From: DASZTU01 sp035493835
GTDB lineage: Bacteria > Pseudomonadota > Alphaproteobacteria > Rhizobiales > Devosiaceae
Length of the DNA stretch: 55,003 nucleotides
Direction of reading: 5' to 3'
NCBI GenBank assembly: GCA_035493835.1
Contig: DATJHO010000157.1
Coordinates: 1 to 55,003 of the forward strand
Position 1 is the first letter of the stretch; each line of letters begins with the position of its first letter. The notes under the pieces were generated by a model that searched no databases, had not been told where the DNA came from, and worked only from the letters and a program-made list of their open reading frames with translations. This document shows, piece after piece, positions 8,115 through 17,447 of the stretch. Position numbers and translations under genes: made by a program.

Positions 8115-9149
8115 ATGGATCAGATTGATGAAATCGCGGGCAGCGGCAAATCGGGCCTTGCCGGGGCGTTGAGTGTGGGTGGCCACACCCTGCCCAATCG
8201 AGCCTTCCTTGCGCCCATGGCGGGCATCACCGACCGGCCGATGCGGGCCATCGCCGAACGTTATGGGGCAGGGCTCGTCGTCTCAGAAATGATTGCCTCC
8301 AATGCGCTCGCTACGGGGCATCGCGACATGATCCGGAAGCTGGGCAGGATCGGGCGCTTGCCGCATATGGTGCAACTTGCCGGCTGCGAGGCCGAATGGA
8401 TGGCGCGCGGGGCCGAGATCGCCCATGACGCCGGCGCCGATATAATCGACCTGAATTTCGGCTGCCCCGCCAAGCGAGTGACCAATGGCTATGCCGGATC
8501 GGCCCTCATGCGCGTGCCGGATGAGGCGTTGAAGCTGGTCGAGGCGGTCGTTGCCGCAACCCCGCTCCCGGTCACCGTCAAGATGCGGCTCGGCTGGGAC
8601 GACGAGAGCCTCAACGCCGCCATCATCGCGCGTCGGGTAGTTGATGCCGGGGCGCAGATGATCACCGTGCACGGCCGGACCCGCCAGCAATTCTACAAGG
8701 GCGAGGCCCGCTGGCACCTCGTTCGGCCGGTGGTCGAGGCGGTCGATGTGCCGGTGGTTGTCAACGGCGACATCGTCGGTGTCGCGAGCGCCCGCGAGGC
8801 GCTAACTCAATCCGGCGCCGCAGCGGTGATGCTGGGGCGCGGGGCGCAGGGGCAGCCCTGGGTCGTGGGGCAAGTGGGCGATGGCCTGTCCGGCCTGGCG
8901 CCGCTGGACGCTCCGACCGGCGCTGCGCTAGCTGACCTTGTTACCGAACACTATGACGGCGTTCTCGACGAATATGGCATCGAGGTGGGCGTCCGCGCGG
9001 CGCGAAAACACCTCGCCTGGTACCTCGAATCCGCCGGCCTTGCGCCCGGCAAGGAAAAACGATGGGCACTGCTCAACTCACCCGAACCAGCCGACGTAAG
9101 ACAAATGATCCACGACCTGTTCGCCGAGCCCCTGCGGGAGGCCGCATGA
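8115..9149 (+). CDS. dusB: tRNA-dihydrouridine synthase, DusB type
   Basis: FMN-dependent enzyme that reduces specific uridines in tRNA to dihydrouridine (344 aa). It shows the FMN-binding start APMAGITDRPMRAIAERYG, the catalytic Cys in NFGCPAKRVT (about residue 116), the VKMRLGWDD and TVHGRTRQQFYKG strands and VVNGDI near the phosphate site. The gene is the first of dusB(nifR3)-ntrB-ntrC, a linkage well known in alphaproteobacteria. Its TGA overlaps the ntrB start (ATGA). The promoter must lie in 7968-8114, which it shares with divergent ispDF. Confidence 0.94.
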   Translation: MDQIDEIAGSGKSGLAGALSVGGHTLPNRAFLAPMAGITDRPMRAIAERYGAGLVVSEMIASNALATGHRDMIRKLGRIGRLPHMVQLAGCEAEWMARGAEIAHDAGADIIDLNFGCPAKRVTNGYAGSALMRVPDEALKLVEAVVAATPLPVTVKMRLGWDDESLNAAIIARRVVDAGAQMITVHGRTRQQFYKGEARWHLVRPVVEAVDVPVVVNGDIVGVASAREALTQSGAAAVMLGRGAQGQPWVVGQVGDGLSGLAPLDAPTGAALADLVTEHYDGVLDEYGIEVGVRAARKHLAWYLESAGLAPGKEKRWALLNSPEPADVRQMIHDLFAEPLREAA

Positions 9150-10267
9150 AAGCCGCGGAATTGCCAGGGCTCTCCCTGATGGTGCTGCAGGCGCTGCCGC
9201 AGCCGGTAATCGTCTGTGACCCCGAGAACAAAATCGTCTTCGTCAACTATGCGGCGGAAGCGTTCTTCGGGGCGTCGCTCAGCGTGCTCAGCCGCCAGAA
9301 GCTCGACGATCTGATCGCCTTCGGCTCCCCGATTGTCACCTTGGCGCAGCAAGTGAGCGCCCGCCGTGCTCCAATGACGGAGTACCGGTTGCACGCGGGC
9401 TCCTCGCGCTTTGGTGACGACCGCGTTGTCGACGTCTTCGCGACCCCGCTGTCGGACACCGACGGCCGGGTTGCGCTGCTCTTCCAGGAACGGACCATGG
9501 CGGACAAGATTGACCGCCAACTGGTGTCGCGCGGAGCGGCCCGTTCGGTCACCGGCCTTGCTTCCATGCTGGCGCACGAGATCAAGAACCCCCTCTCGGG
9601 CATCCGCGGCGCCGCACAGCTTTTGGAACAGACGGTGACCGCCGACGAGGCCCCGCTGGCACGCCTCATTCGCGAGGAGACCGACCGCATCGTCACGCTC
9701 ATCGATCGGGTCGAGGTTTTTGGTGACGACCGGCCGATGGAGCGCGAGCCGATCAATATCCATGTAGTGCTCGACCGGGTGAAGCTGCTGGTCAAGAGCG
9801 GCATCGCCCGAAACATTGCTTTCGCCGAGGAATACGATCCCTCCCTGCCGCCTGTGTGGGGCAATCGCGACCAGCTCGTGCAGGTCTTTTTGAACCTCGT
9901 GAAGAATGCCGCCGAGGCGCTGGAGCGCACCCAGTCGCCGGAGATCAGGTTGTCGACCGCCTTCCGGCCGGGGATCAAGATCGCTGTTCCCGGCATCCTC
10001 GACCGCATTTCGTTGCCGCTCGAAATCACCATCGAAGACAACGGCCCGGGCGTGCCGCCGGAACTCATTCCGATCCTGTTTGACCCCTTCGTTACCACCA
10101 AGCCCAATGGCTCAGGTCTCGGCCTTGCACTGGTTGCCAAGATCATCGGCGACCATGGCGGCGTGATCGATTGTGAGAGCCGACCCGGCCGGACGCGCTT
10201 CCGTATACTTCTGCCCGTCGCCAGCGGGCCCCTGACTGTCGCCCCCCAAGAGGAGCCCATGGCATGA
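9146..10267 (+). CDS. ntrB: Nitrogen regulation sensor kinase NtrB
   Basis: Cytoplasmic two-component kinase that phosphorylates and dephosphorylates NtrC according to nitrogen status, relayed by PII. The 373-aa protein has an N-terminal PAS domain (about 10-115), a dimerisation and phosphoacceptor helix with His144 in MLAHEIKNPLSGIRGAAQLL, and an ATPase domain with N-box LVQVFLNLVKNAAEAL, G1 DNGPGVPPEL and G2 GSGLGLALVAKIIGDHGG. An open frame extends upstream to 9062, but ATG 9146 overlaps the dusB stop and fits the family. It overlaps ntrC by 4 bp. Confidence 0.94.
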   Translation: MKAAELPGLSLMVLQALPQPVIVCDPENKIVFVNYAAEAFFGASLSVLSRQKLDDLIAFGSPIVTLAQQVSARRAPMTEYRLHAGSSRFGDDRVVDVFATPLSDTDGRVALLFQERTMADKIDRQLVSRGAARSVTGLASMLAHEIKNPLSGIRGAAQLLEQTVTADEAPLARLIREETDRIVTLIDRVEVFGDDRPMEREPINIHVVLDRVKLLVKSGIARNIAFAEEYDPSLPPVWGNRDQLVQVFLNLVKNAAEALERTQSPEIRLSTAFRPGIKIAVPGILDRISLPLEITIEDNGPGVPPELIPILFDPFVTTKPNGSGLGLALVAKIIGDHGGVIDCESRPGRTRFRILLPVASGPLTVAPQEEPMA

Positions 10268-11712
10268 GCGGCCACACTATCCTAGTTGCCGATGATGATG
10301 CGGCAATCCGCATGGTCTTGAACCAGGCCCTGACCCGTGCAGGGTACGAGGTCAGGCCCACGGGCAACATGTCGACCATGTGGAACTGGGTGAGCCGCGG
10401 CGAGGGCGCGCTGCTCATCACCGACGTCATGATGCCCGACGGCAATGCCTTCGACGTCATGCCCAAGATCCGCAAGCTTCGGCCCGACCTGCCGATGATC
10501 GTCATGAGCGCACAGAATACGTTCATGACGGCGATCCGCGCCAACGAGGTCGGCGCCTATGAATACCTGCCCAAGCCGTTCGACATCACCGAGGTGCTGT
10601 CGGTGGTGGCGCGGGCGCTTGCCGATGTGCAAAAGCCATCCAACGGCACGCGCAACGATGAGCCCACCGAGACGATGCCGCTGGTGGGCCGCTCCGCCGC
10701 GATGCAGGACATCTATCGCGCCTTGGCGCGGCTGATGCAGACCGACCTGACCGTGATGGTTACTGGCGAGAGCGGTACGGGCAAGGAACTGGTGGCGCGG
10801 GCGCTGCACGAGTTCGGCAAGCGCCGCAACGGCCCGTTCGTCGCCATCAACATGGCGGCGATTCCGCGCGACCTGATCGAGGCAGAGCTTTTCGGCCATG
10901 AAAAGGGCGCCTTCACCGGCGCCATGGCCCGCTCTTCCGGCCGTTTTGAGCAGGCAGAGGGCGGCACGCTGTTTCTCGACGAGATCGGTGACATGCCGAT
11001 GGACGCCCAGACGCGCCTGCTCCGGGTGCTGCAGGAGGGCGAGTACACCATGGTTGGCGGGCGGACGCCCATCAAGTCCAATGTCCGCATCGTTGCCGCC
11101 ACCCATCGCGACCTGAACCAGATGATCCGGCAGGGGCTGTTCCGCGAGGATCTTTACTACCGCCTCAACGTCGTGCCGATCCGCTTGCCGCCCCTGCGCG
11201 AGCGCGTCGACGATATCGGCGACCTCGTCACCCACTTCCTGCGCAGCGGGCAGCGCGAGGGCGAGCCGCCCAAGACCATCTCCCCCGAAGCCATCAAGCT
11301 CATGCAGAGCTATTCGTGGCCGGGCAACGTCCGCGAACTCGAAAACCTGGTGCGCCGGCTTTCCGCCCTTTACGCGGACGAAAACATTTCGCTCGAAATC
11401 GTACGAAATGAACTTAACATTGCCGATCGCCCGTCGAGCGCGGTCTCCAACGGGCCGGTGGATGTGTCTACGGCGGTGGAGAGTCACGTGGCGCAGCTCC
11501 TGCGCGACCACGAGCCCAATCTGCCGCCGGCAGGTCTTTACCAGCGCGTGCTCGACCGGGTCGAGGCGCCCCTGATCGCCATGGCGCTGAACGCCTGTGG
11601 CGGCAACCAGATCAAGGCCGCCGACCTGCTCGGTCTCAACCGGAACACGCTGCGCAAGAAGATCCGCGCCCATTCGATCGAGATCGTAAAGCAATCGCGC
11701 CGGCAAGGTTAG
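10264..11712 (+). CDS. ntrC: Nitrogen regulation response regulator NtrC
   Basis: Sigma-54 activator (482 aa) that switches on nitrogen-assimilation genes when phosphorylated. The receiver domain (1-120) carries phosphoacceptor Asp54 (LLITDVMMPDG). The AAA+ domain has Walker A GESGTGKE (about 168-175), an intact sigma-54-contacting GAFTGA loop (about 215-220) and Walker B LFLDEIG. A Fis-type helix-turn-helix ends the protein (GNQIKAADLLGLNRNTLRKKI). The intact loop and Walker B contrast with those of NtrX downstream. Start ATG 10264 overlaps ntrB. Confidence 0.95.
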   Translation: MSGHTILVADDDAAIRMVLNQALTRAGYEVRPTGNMSTMWNWVSRGEGALLITDVMMPDGNAFDVMPKIRKLRPDLPMIVMSAQNTFMTAIRANEVGAYEYLPKPFDITEVLSVVARALADVQKPSNGTRNDEPTETMPLVGRSAAMQDIYRALARLMQTDLTVMVTGESGTGKELVARALHEFGKRRNGPFVAINMAAIPRDLIEAELFGHEKGAFTGAMARSSGRFEQAEGGTLFLDEIGDMPMDAQTRLLRVLQEGEYTMVGGRTPIKSNVRIVAATHRDLNQMIRQGLFREDLYYRLNVVPIRLPPLRERVDDIGDLVTHFLRSGQREGEPPKTISPEAIKLMQSYSWPGNVRELENLVRRLSALYADENISLEIVRNELNIADRPSSAVSNGPVDVSTAVESHVAQLLRDHEPNLPPAGLYQRVLDRVEAPLIAMALNACGGNQIKAADLLGLNRNTLRKKIRAHSIEIVKQSRRQG

Positions 11713-11734
11713 GCCTTTGGCTCACCCCAATTGT

Positions 11735-11751
11735 GGGGCACTGGTGGTGCT
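11735..11751 (+). promoter_or_regulatory. Candidate sigma-54 promoter upstream of ntrY
   Basis: GGGGCACTGGTGGTGCT in the ntrC-ntrY gap. It has the -24 core GGCAC and the -12 core TGC(A/T), with GG and GC separated by exactly 10 bp. Against YTGGCACGRNNNTTGCW the mismatches are the first two bases, the G after GGCAC and one T of the -12 box. It lies about 125 bp before ntrY. NtrC, an activator of such promoters, is encoded immediately upstream. Confidence 0.45.
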
Positions 11752-11876
11752 CGCTTGGCCGCGGAAAAGCGGTGCCGTCGGGAACCTGTCACATTATTGC
11801 AACAATTGACCTCAAGGGTGTGCCGGGTTGCGCCACGCTCTAGCCATTTTCATCTCTGGACCCCAGTTGTTGTGAC

Positions 11877-14213
11877 ATGAACGACACAGCGCTCATCAGC
11901 GACAGCGCGATCGGCGGGCCGGAGAGGGCGCTGGCCGACGATCCCGGCCGCCCGCTGATCGGCATCGCCGGGCGTCGCGCCATCCGGCGCGTGGGGTTGA
12001 TCGTCGTGCTGGCCTCGGTGCTCGTCTCGGCGGGATCCTTCCTGCTGATGACGGGCGCGACAAACATTTCGCCCTCGCCGGAAATCTGGACGATCATTTG
12101 GATCGTCAACGGTCTTTTGGTGCTGCTGGTGGTCGCGCTGGTGCTGACCGAAGGATATCTTCTCGTCAGTGCCCTGCTGCAGCGCCAGGCGGGCGCGGGG
12201 CTGCAGCTTCGAATGGTGGCGATGTTCGGCGTCGCCGCTGCCGTTCCAGCCGCGCTTGTGGCCGTGGTTGCGACCATCTCGCTCAACCAGGGCCTTGACC
12301 AGTGGTTCTCCGAGCGAACCAGGACCATGGTCGAGAGTTCGCGGCTGGTAGCGCGCTCCTATATGCTCGAGCACGCGCAGGTCTTGCGCGACGATATCAT
12401 CTGGGTGGCGACTGAGTTGGAGCAGGCGCGCCCAACCTTCGGGACGGACCGCGACAAGTTCCAGCGCATCCTGACCGCACTCGCCATTACCCGTTCGCTG
12501 CCCTTCACCTCGCTCATCAACGCCGATGGCGACACGCTGATGCGGGCGCAGATCAACGTGCCCGGTGCTCCGCCCAAGCTGCCGCCAGGCGTTACGCAAG
12601 GTGTGATCGAGGGCGTGCCTACCGAGATCGCGCCCGGCACGACGAACCTCATCGGCTCCGTCATCAAGCTGCGCGGCTATGATAATGTCTATCTCTTCGT
12701 GGCGCGGCCGGTCGATCCGGAAGTGCTCGAGTTCATGCGGCTGACGGACGACAACATCACGGAGTACCGGCAGTACGCATCGAACCGGCTGGTATTCCAG
12801 ATCACCTTCACGATCATGTATCTGGGCTTTGCCGTGGTGCTGCTGCTCGCCGCCCTCTGGATCGGCATCGCGCTCGCTAATCGCTTCCTCGATCCGATCA
12901 GAAATCTCATGATCGCCTCGAACCGCGTCAGCCAGGGCGATCTGGACATACAGGTTCCAGCGAGCGGCAGGCGAGGGGATCTGTTCGAACTCATCGGCGG
13001 CTTCAACCGAATGACGGAGCAGCTGAAATCGCAGCGTGAGGCGCTGGTGCACGCCAGCGAGACCAACGAGAAGCGCCGGCAATTCACCGAAGCGGTGGTG
13101 GAGGGCGTCTCCGCCGGCATCGTCGGCCTTGACGCCTTCGGTGCCATCACCCTCGTCAATGCGCGTGCCTGCGAGATGCTGGGGCGGGACGAAATCGCCC
13201 TGATGGGCGAGGGCATCGGGGACGTCATCCCGCAGTTGGGCCCGATTTTCGAGCGCGCCAAATCATCCCGCCGCGGCCAGATTCGCGACCAGATCGAACT
13301 CGGGTCCGGGCCGGACTACCGGACCTATCAAGTTCAGCTCACCCGCGAAGGCACAATGGCCGAATCCAAGGGCTATGTGTTCACGCTCGACGACATCTCC
13401 GACCTGCTGTCGGCGCAGCGCACCGGCGCCTGGGCGGACGTGGCCCGCCGCATCGCTCATGAAATCAAGAACCCGCTAACCCCCATCCAGCTTTCGGCCG
13501 AGCGGCTCCGCCGCCGTTATGCCGGCAAGCTTGCGGACGATTTCGACATATTCGATAAGTGCATCAACACCATTATCAGGCAGGTGGGCGATATCGGCCG
13601 CATGGTCGACGAATTCTCTTCCTTCGCGCGGATGCCGGAGGCCAATCTCGTGGGCGGCGACCTGTCCGAGACGGTCAAGCAGGCGGTTTTCCTCGAGAGC
13701 GTCAGGCTTCCGGAGATATCGATCAGGATGGTGCTGCCCGAAGAGCCGGTCCATGCGCGTTTCGACAGCCGACTGATCGCCCAGGTGCTGACCAATCTGA
13801 TCAAGAATGCAGTCGAGGCTTTCGAGGGCGTCGGGCTCGATACGATCAAGGATCCTTCGATCACGGTCTCATTGGAGAAGGAGCTTGGCGCCGCCCGGAT
13901 TTCCGTGGCGGACAATGGCAAGGGCTGGCCGAAGGAAAATCGCCAAAGATTGCTCGAGCCGTATATGACTACCCGTGAAAAAGGCACCGGCCTCGGCCTT
14001 GCGATTGTCGCAAAGATCATCGAACAGCATGGCGGCACGGTCGAACTGATCGATGCCGAACCGGACGGCAATGGACGGGTGGGCGCTTGCTTCACCTTCA
14101 CCCTGCCGCTCGGCCACGACGAAAATTGGGTGGATGACGCGGTCGCGGGGGCGAACGAAGCAGAAAAACCCAAGTCAGAGGAGCCGCATGCAGATGCGGT
14201 CGCGGACAGGTAA
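11877..14213 (+). CDS. ntrY: Membrane sensor kinase NtrY
   Basis: Sensor of the NtrYX pair, linked to nitrogen metabolism and, in some relatives, to redox and envelope functions. The 778-aa protein has three membrane helices near the N-terminus (about 39-60, 70-100 and 108-132), a periplasmic sensor stretch, a fourth helix (about 310-335) leading to a HAMP domain, a PAS domain (about 400-500), His528 in ARRIAHEIKNPLTPIQLSAE and an ATPase domain (NLIKNAVEAF, DNGKGWP, GTGLGLAIVAKIIEQHGG). No strong ribosome-binding site precedes ATG 11877. A 164-bp gap separates it from ntrC, so it may have its own promoter. The stop overlaps ntrX (TAATG). Confidence 0.93.
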   Translation: MNDTALISDSAIGGPERALADDPGRPLIGIAGRRAIRRVGLIVVLASVLVSAGSFLLMTGATNISPSPEIWTIIWIVNGLLVLLVVALVLTEGYLLVSALLQRQAGAGLQLRMVAMFGVAAAVPAALVAVVATISLNQGLDQWFSERTRTMVESSRLVARSYMLEHAQVLRDDIIWVATELEQARPTFGTDRDKFQRILTALAITRSLPFTSLINADGDTLMRAQINVPGAPPKLPPGVTQGVIEGVPTEIAPGTTNLIGSVIKLRGYDNVYLFVARPVDPEVLEFMRLTDDNITEYRQYASNRLVFQITFTIMYLGFAVVLLLAALWIGIALANRFLDPIRNLMIASNRVSQGDLDIQVPASGRRGDLFELIGGFNRMTEQLKSQREALVHASETNEKRRQFTEAVVEGVSAGIVGLDAFGAITLVNARACEMLGRDEIALMGEGIGDVIPQLGPIFERAKSSRRGQIRDQIELGSGPDYRTYQVQLTREGTMAESKGYVFTLDDISDLLSAQRTGAWADVARRIAHEIKNPLTPIQLSAERLRRRYAGKLADDFDIFDKCINTIIRQVGDIGRMVDEFSSFARMPEANLVGGDLSETVKQAVFLESVRLPEISIRMVLPEEPVHARFDSRLIAQVLTNLIKNAVEAFEGVGLDTIKDPSITVSLEKELGAARISVADNGKGWPKENRQRLLEPYMTTREKGTGLGLAIVAKIIEQHGGTVELIDAEPDGNGRVGACFTFTLPLGHDENWVDDAVAGANEAEKPKSEEPHADAVADR

Positions 14214-15595
14214 TGGCACTGGATATTTTGATCGTTGATGACGAGGACGATATTCGGGACCTCATCGCGGGCATTTTGGAGGACGAAGGCTACGAGACAC
14301 GGCAGGCGCACGACTCCGACTCCGCGCTCAACGAGATCGCCCGCCGGCGTCCGAGCTTGGTCTTTCTCGACATCTGGATGCAAGGGAGCCGCCTGGACGG
14401 GCTGCAACTGCTGGATGTGTTCCAGAGCCAGCACCCCGAAATGCCGGTAGTGATGATCTCGGGCCACGGAAATGTGGAGACCGCGGTAAGCGCCATTCGG
14501 CGCGGCGCTTATGACTATATCGAAAAGCCCTTCAAGATCGATCGGCTGCTGCTGATTACGCAGCGGGCCATGGAAGCCACCCGCCTCAGGAACGAGGTGG
14601 AGGTGCTGAAAGAGCGCTCGACCAATCACGCCATGGAACTGGCGGGCAACTCGCCGGCGCTGCAGCAGGTGCGGGGGATCATCGACAAGTCCGCGCCGAC
14701 CAACTCCCGCATATTCATTTCCGGCGCCTCGGGGACGGGCAAGGGACTCTGCGCCCGCCTCGTTCACCAGCACAGCGGCCGCGCCGAGGCGCCCTTCGTC
14801 GAGATCAACGTCTCGCTCTACGCGCCCGACGAGGTCTCGGTGGTGCTCTTTGGCCGGGAGGTAAGGGAAAAGAGCGGCATTGTCCGCACCGAAGTGGGCG
14901 CCTTCGAGCGCGCCCACGGCGGCACGCTTTATCTCTCCGAGATCGGCACGCTGCCGGCTACCGCCCAGGGCCAATTGCTGCGCACCTTGGTCGAGAACCG
15001 CTTCAACCGCGTTGGCGGCCAGGTCGCCGTACCCATCGATGTCCGGGTGGTTTCATCGAGTTCGCAGAACATGTCGCAACTCATCGACGATGGCACGTTC
15101 CGCTCCGACCTGTTCCACCGGCTCTCGATCGTGCCGTTGCAGCTGAGCCCGTTGCGGGAGCGTCGCGAGGATGTGCCGCCGCTCGTCGAATTGTTTCTCG
15201 ACCAGATCTCGCGCATGCACAATCTGCAGCGCCTGACGGTGGGGGAAGATGCCATCGCCGTGCTGCAGGCCCAGGATTGGCCCGGCAATGCCCGCCAACT
15301 CCGCAATTCGATCGAGCGTTTGCTGATTCTGGTGAAGGATCAGGCGCCCGAAAACGGCGTCATCGGGGCGGCGCTCCTGCCGTCCGACATCGGCGAAGTG
15401 CTGCCGACGGTCGGCGACACCGATGCTTCGGCGCATCTGATGAGTCTGCCGCTCAGGGATGCGCGCGAAGTGTTCGAACGCCAATACCTCTTGGCGCAGA
15501 TCGAGCGGTTCGGCGGCAATATTTCCAAGACCGCCGAGTTCGTCGGCATGGAGCGCTCGGCCCTACACCGGAAGATTAAGTCGCTGGGGCTGTAG
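14213..15595 (+). CDS. ntrX: Response regulator NtrX with a divergent AAA+ core
   Basis: Partner of NtrY (460 aa). The receiver domain has Asp53 in LVFLDIWMQGSRLDG, where the SRLDG segment is typical of NtrX. The AAA+ domain has Walker A GASGTGKG (171-178), lacks GAFTGA (known for alphaproteobacterial NtrX) and has LYLSEIGTLP at Walker B, so the usual Asp is Ser242 while Glu243 remains. The C-terminal Fis-type helix-turn-helix (GGNISKTAEFVGMERSALHRKI) is intact. ATP hydrolysis may be weak; DNA binding as a conventional regulator is more likely than sigma-54 activation. Confidence 0.92.
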   Translation: MALDILIVDDEDDIRDLIAGILEDEGYETRQAHDSDSALNEIARRRPSLVFLDIWMQGSRLDGLQLLDVFQSQHPEMPVVMISGHGNVETAVSAIRRGAYDYIEKPFKIDRLLLITQRAMEATRLRNEVEVLKERSTNHAMELAGNSPALQQVRGIIDKSAPTNSRIFISGASGTGKGLCARLVHQHSGRAEAPFVEINVSLYAPDEVSVVLFGREVREKSGIVRTEVGAFERAHGGTLYLSEIGTLPATAQGQLLRTLVENRFNRVGGQVAVPIDVRVVSSSSQNMSQLIDDGTFRSDLFHRLSIVPLQLSPLRERREDVPPLVELFLDQISRMHNLQRLTVGEDAIAVLQAQDWPGNARQLRNSIERLLILVKDQAPENGVIGAALLPSDIGEVLPTVGDTDASAHLMSLPLRDAREVFERQYLLAQIERFGGNISKTAEFVGMERSALHRKIKSLGL

Positions 15596-15787
15596 ACCCC
15601 GCGAATTTGTGAACTCCTACCTTCCTCTAGTCAGGGGGCGGCGGTAGGCACGCCTTTGGTTCTATGCCATAGTGACGTGCAATGTGATATTTTTGCAGTT
15701 GAGGAGCGCAGGCCGCGGCGGCTTTCGCTTCGTTCGACCCGGCGCAGGCTCCAGCCCGTGCCGGATCCATGCCAAAAGAGGCCATAA

Positions 15788-16039
15788 ATGCCCGGCGAAA
15801 AACCACAGAATCTTCAGGACTCCTTCCTCAATCACGTACGCAAGCAAAAGGTTCCGGTGACCATTTTTCTGGTCAACGGCGTCAAACTGCAGGGCGTCAT
15901 CACCTGGTTCGACAATTTTTGCCTGCTGCTGAGGCGCGACGCGCAATCGCAACTGGTATACAAGCACGCGATCTCGACAATAATGCCGGGTGCGCCGATC
16001 CAGCTCTTCGACCGGGAGCATGTCGGCGACAGCGACTGA
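15788..16039 (+). CDS. hfq: RNA chaperone Hfq
   Basis: Hexameric Sm-like protein that pairs small RNAs with mRNAs (83 aa). It shows the Sm1 motif QDSFLNHVRKQKVPVTIFLV with NGVKLQGVI and the Sm2 region LLLRRDAQSQLVYKHAISTI, whose YKHA is the Hfq hallmark. The C-terminal tail is short and acidic, as in alphaproteobacteria. The 192-bp gap after ntrX probably holds its promoter. hflX follows 15 bp later, the usual hfq-hflX pair. Confidence 0.96.
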   Translation: MPGEKPQNLQDSFLNHVRKQKVPVTIFLVNGVKLQGVITWFDNFCLLLRRDAQSQLVYKHAISTIMPGAPIQLFDREHVGDSD

Positions 16040-16054
16040 TACGCCAGGTTTCGC

Positions 16055-17410
16055 ATGACAGACGATTTCGACGACGAAGCGGACCACGAAAGTGGCTCGA
16101 AGCGCTTTATCGATCAGCGTGAGTATCCCACCCGGGTGGGGCTGATCTGCCCCGACGCCCGTCAACAGCCCATGCGTCACAGCATCGAGGCGCGCCAAGC
16201 CGAGTTCGAGGGATTGGCCGAGGCCATTCGCTGCGAGATCGTATTTTCGGATGTCGTAAAGGTCCGCGAAATTCGGCCTGGTACCTTCATCGGCCAGGGA
16301 AACCTCGAAACCATCGCCGGCAAGGTCAAGGACGGCGAGGTGGAACTCTTGCTGGTCGACACCGCGCTGTCGCCGGTGCAGCAGCGCAACCTCGAGACCG
16401 AGACCAAGGCCAAGGTGCTGGATCGCACCGGCCTCATCCTCGAAATCTTCGGGGAGCGGGCGGCAACACGGGAAGGCGTGCTGCAGGTCGAACTCGCCCA
16501 CCTTAACTTCCAGAAGGGCCGCCTGGTCCGCTCCTGGACGCACCTCGAACGCCAGCGGGGCGGCTTCGGCTTTCTCGGCGGCCCTGGCGAAACGCAGATC
16601 GAAAGCGACCGGCGGCAGTTGCAGGATCGCATCGACCATATCGAGGAACGCCTTGAAAAGGTCCGCAAGACTCGTGCGCAGCAGCGCGGGCCAAGGGATG
16701 CGGCCAAATTCCCAATGGTGGCGCTGGTCGGCTACACCAATTCGGGGAAGTCCACGCTCTTCAACAAGCTGACCGGGGCGGACGTGTTCGCCAAGGACCT
16801 GCTCTTCGCCACGCTCGACACCACCTTGCGCAAGGTCGCCCTGCCGCATGGCCGCGAGGTGATGCTGTCGGATACTGTTGGGTTTGTCTCAGAACTGCCG
16901 CACGATCTTGTCGCCGCCTTCCGTGCAACCCTCGAAGAGGTGGTAGGGGCGGACATCATTCTGCATGTCCGCGACGTCGCCAATCCTGACCACCAGGCCC
17001 AGGGTCTCGATGTGATCGGCGTGCTCAACGAGCTTGGTCTTCAGGCCGATAAGCCGATCATCGAGGTTTGGAACAAGATCGACCTGCTGCCGCATCAGGC
17101 GGGCGACGAGTTCAACGTCGCGGCCCAGCCCGTTGGCAAGGTGACCGGTGTCGTCCCGGTCTCGGCCCTGACGGGGGCAGGACTGGACAAGCTCCTCGAG
17201 ATGATCGAGGGGACACTCGGGCAAGAGGCGCGCACCTATCGGGTGCACGTGCCGTTCACCGCCGGCGCCGATATCGGCTGGCTCTATGGCCACGCCGAAA
17301 TCATCACCACCGAGGAGCCGGATGAAACCGGCACGACCTACGAAGTCCGTGTCGATCCGCGCTTCAAGTCAGCTTTCAACGACCGATTTGCCGGCCGCAT
17401 AGCGGACTAG
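16055..17410 (+). CDS. hflX: Ribosome-associated GTPase HflX
   Basis: GTPase that binds the 50S subunit and helps rescue or split stalled ribosomes (451 aa). It has the N-terminal HflX domain (GNLETIAGKVKDGEVELLLVD; LQVELAHLNFQKGRLVRSWTH), a glycine-rich linker (GGFGFLGGPGETQIESDRRQL), then the G domain with G1 GYTNSGKST (about 226-234), the G2/G3 region (ATLDTTLR, LSDTVGFVSELP), G4 NKID and a C-terminal domain. It is coupled to hfq. A palindromic repeat follows the stop. Confidence 0.95.
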   Translation: MTDDFDDEADHESGSKRFIDQREYPTRVGLICPDARQQPMRHSIEARQAEFEGLAEAIRCEIVFSDVVKVREIRPGTFIGQGNLETIAGKVKDGEVELLLVDTALSPVQQRNLETETKAKVLDRTGLILEIFGERAATREGVLQVELAHLNFQKGRLVRSWTHLERQRGGFGFLGGPGETQIESDRRQLQDRIDHIEERLEKVRKTRAQQRGPRDAAKFPMVALVGYTNSGKSTLFNKLTGADVFAKDLLFATLDTTLRKVALPHGREVMLSDTVGFVSELPHDLVAAFRATLEEVVGADIILHVRDVANPDHQAQGLDVIGVLNELGLQADKPIIEVWNKIDLLPHQAGDEFNVAAQPVGKVTGVVPVSALTGAGLDKLLEMIEGTLGQEARTYRVHVPFTAGADIGWLYGHAEIITTEEPDETGTTYEVRVDPRFKSAFNDRFAGRIAD

Positions 17411-17447
17411 TTCGGCGTCGCCAATGGGTCGCACCCCTTACCACATC

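Noticed and set aside
14213..15595. NtrX as a sigma-54 activator like NtrC.
   Set aside because: There is no GAFTGA loop and Walker B is altered, so sigma-54 activation is unlikely.
15616..15648. CCTACC/GGTAGG inverted repeat after ntrX as a terminator.
   Set aside because: Only 6 bp with a 21-nt loop and no T-run; it could easily be chance.
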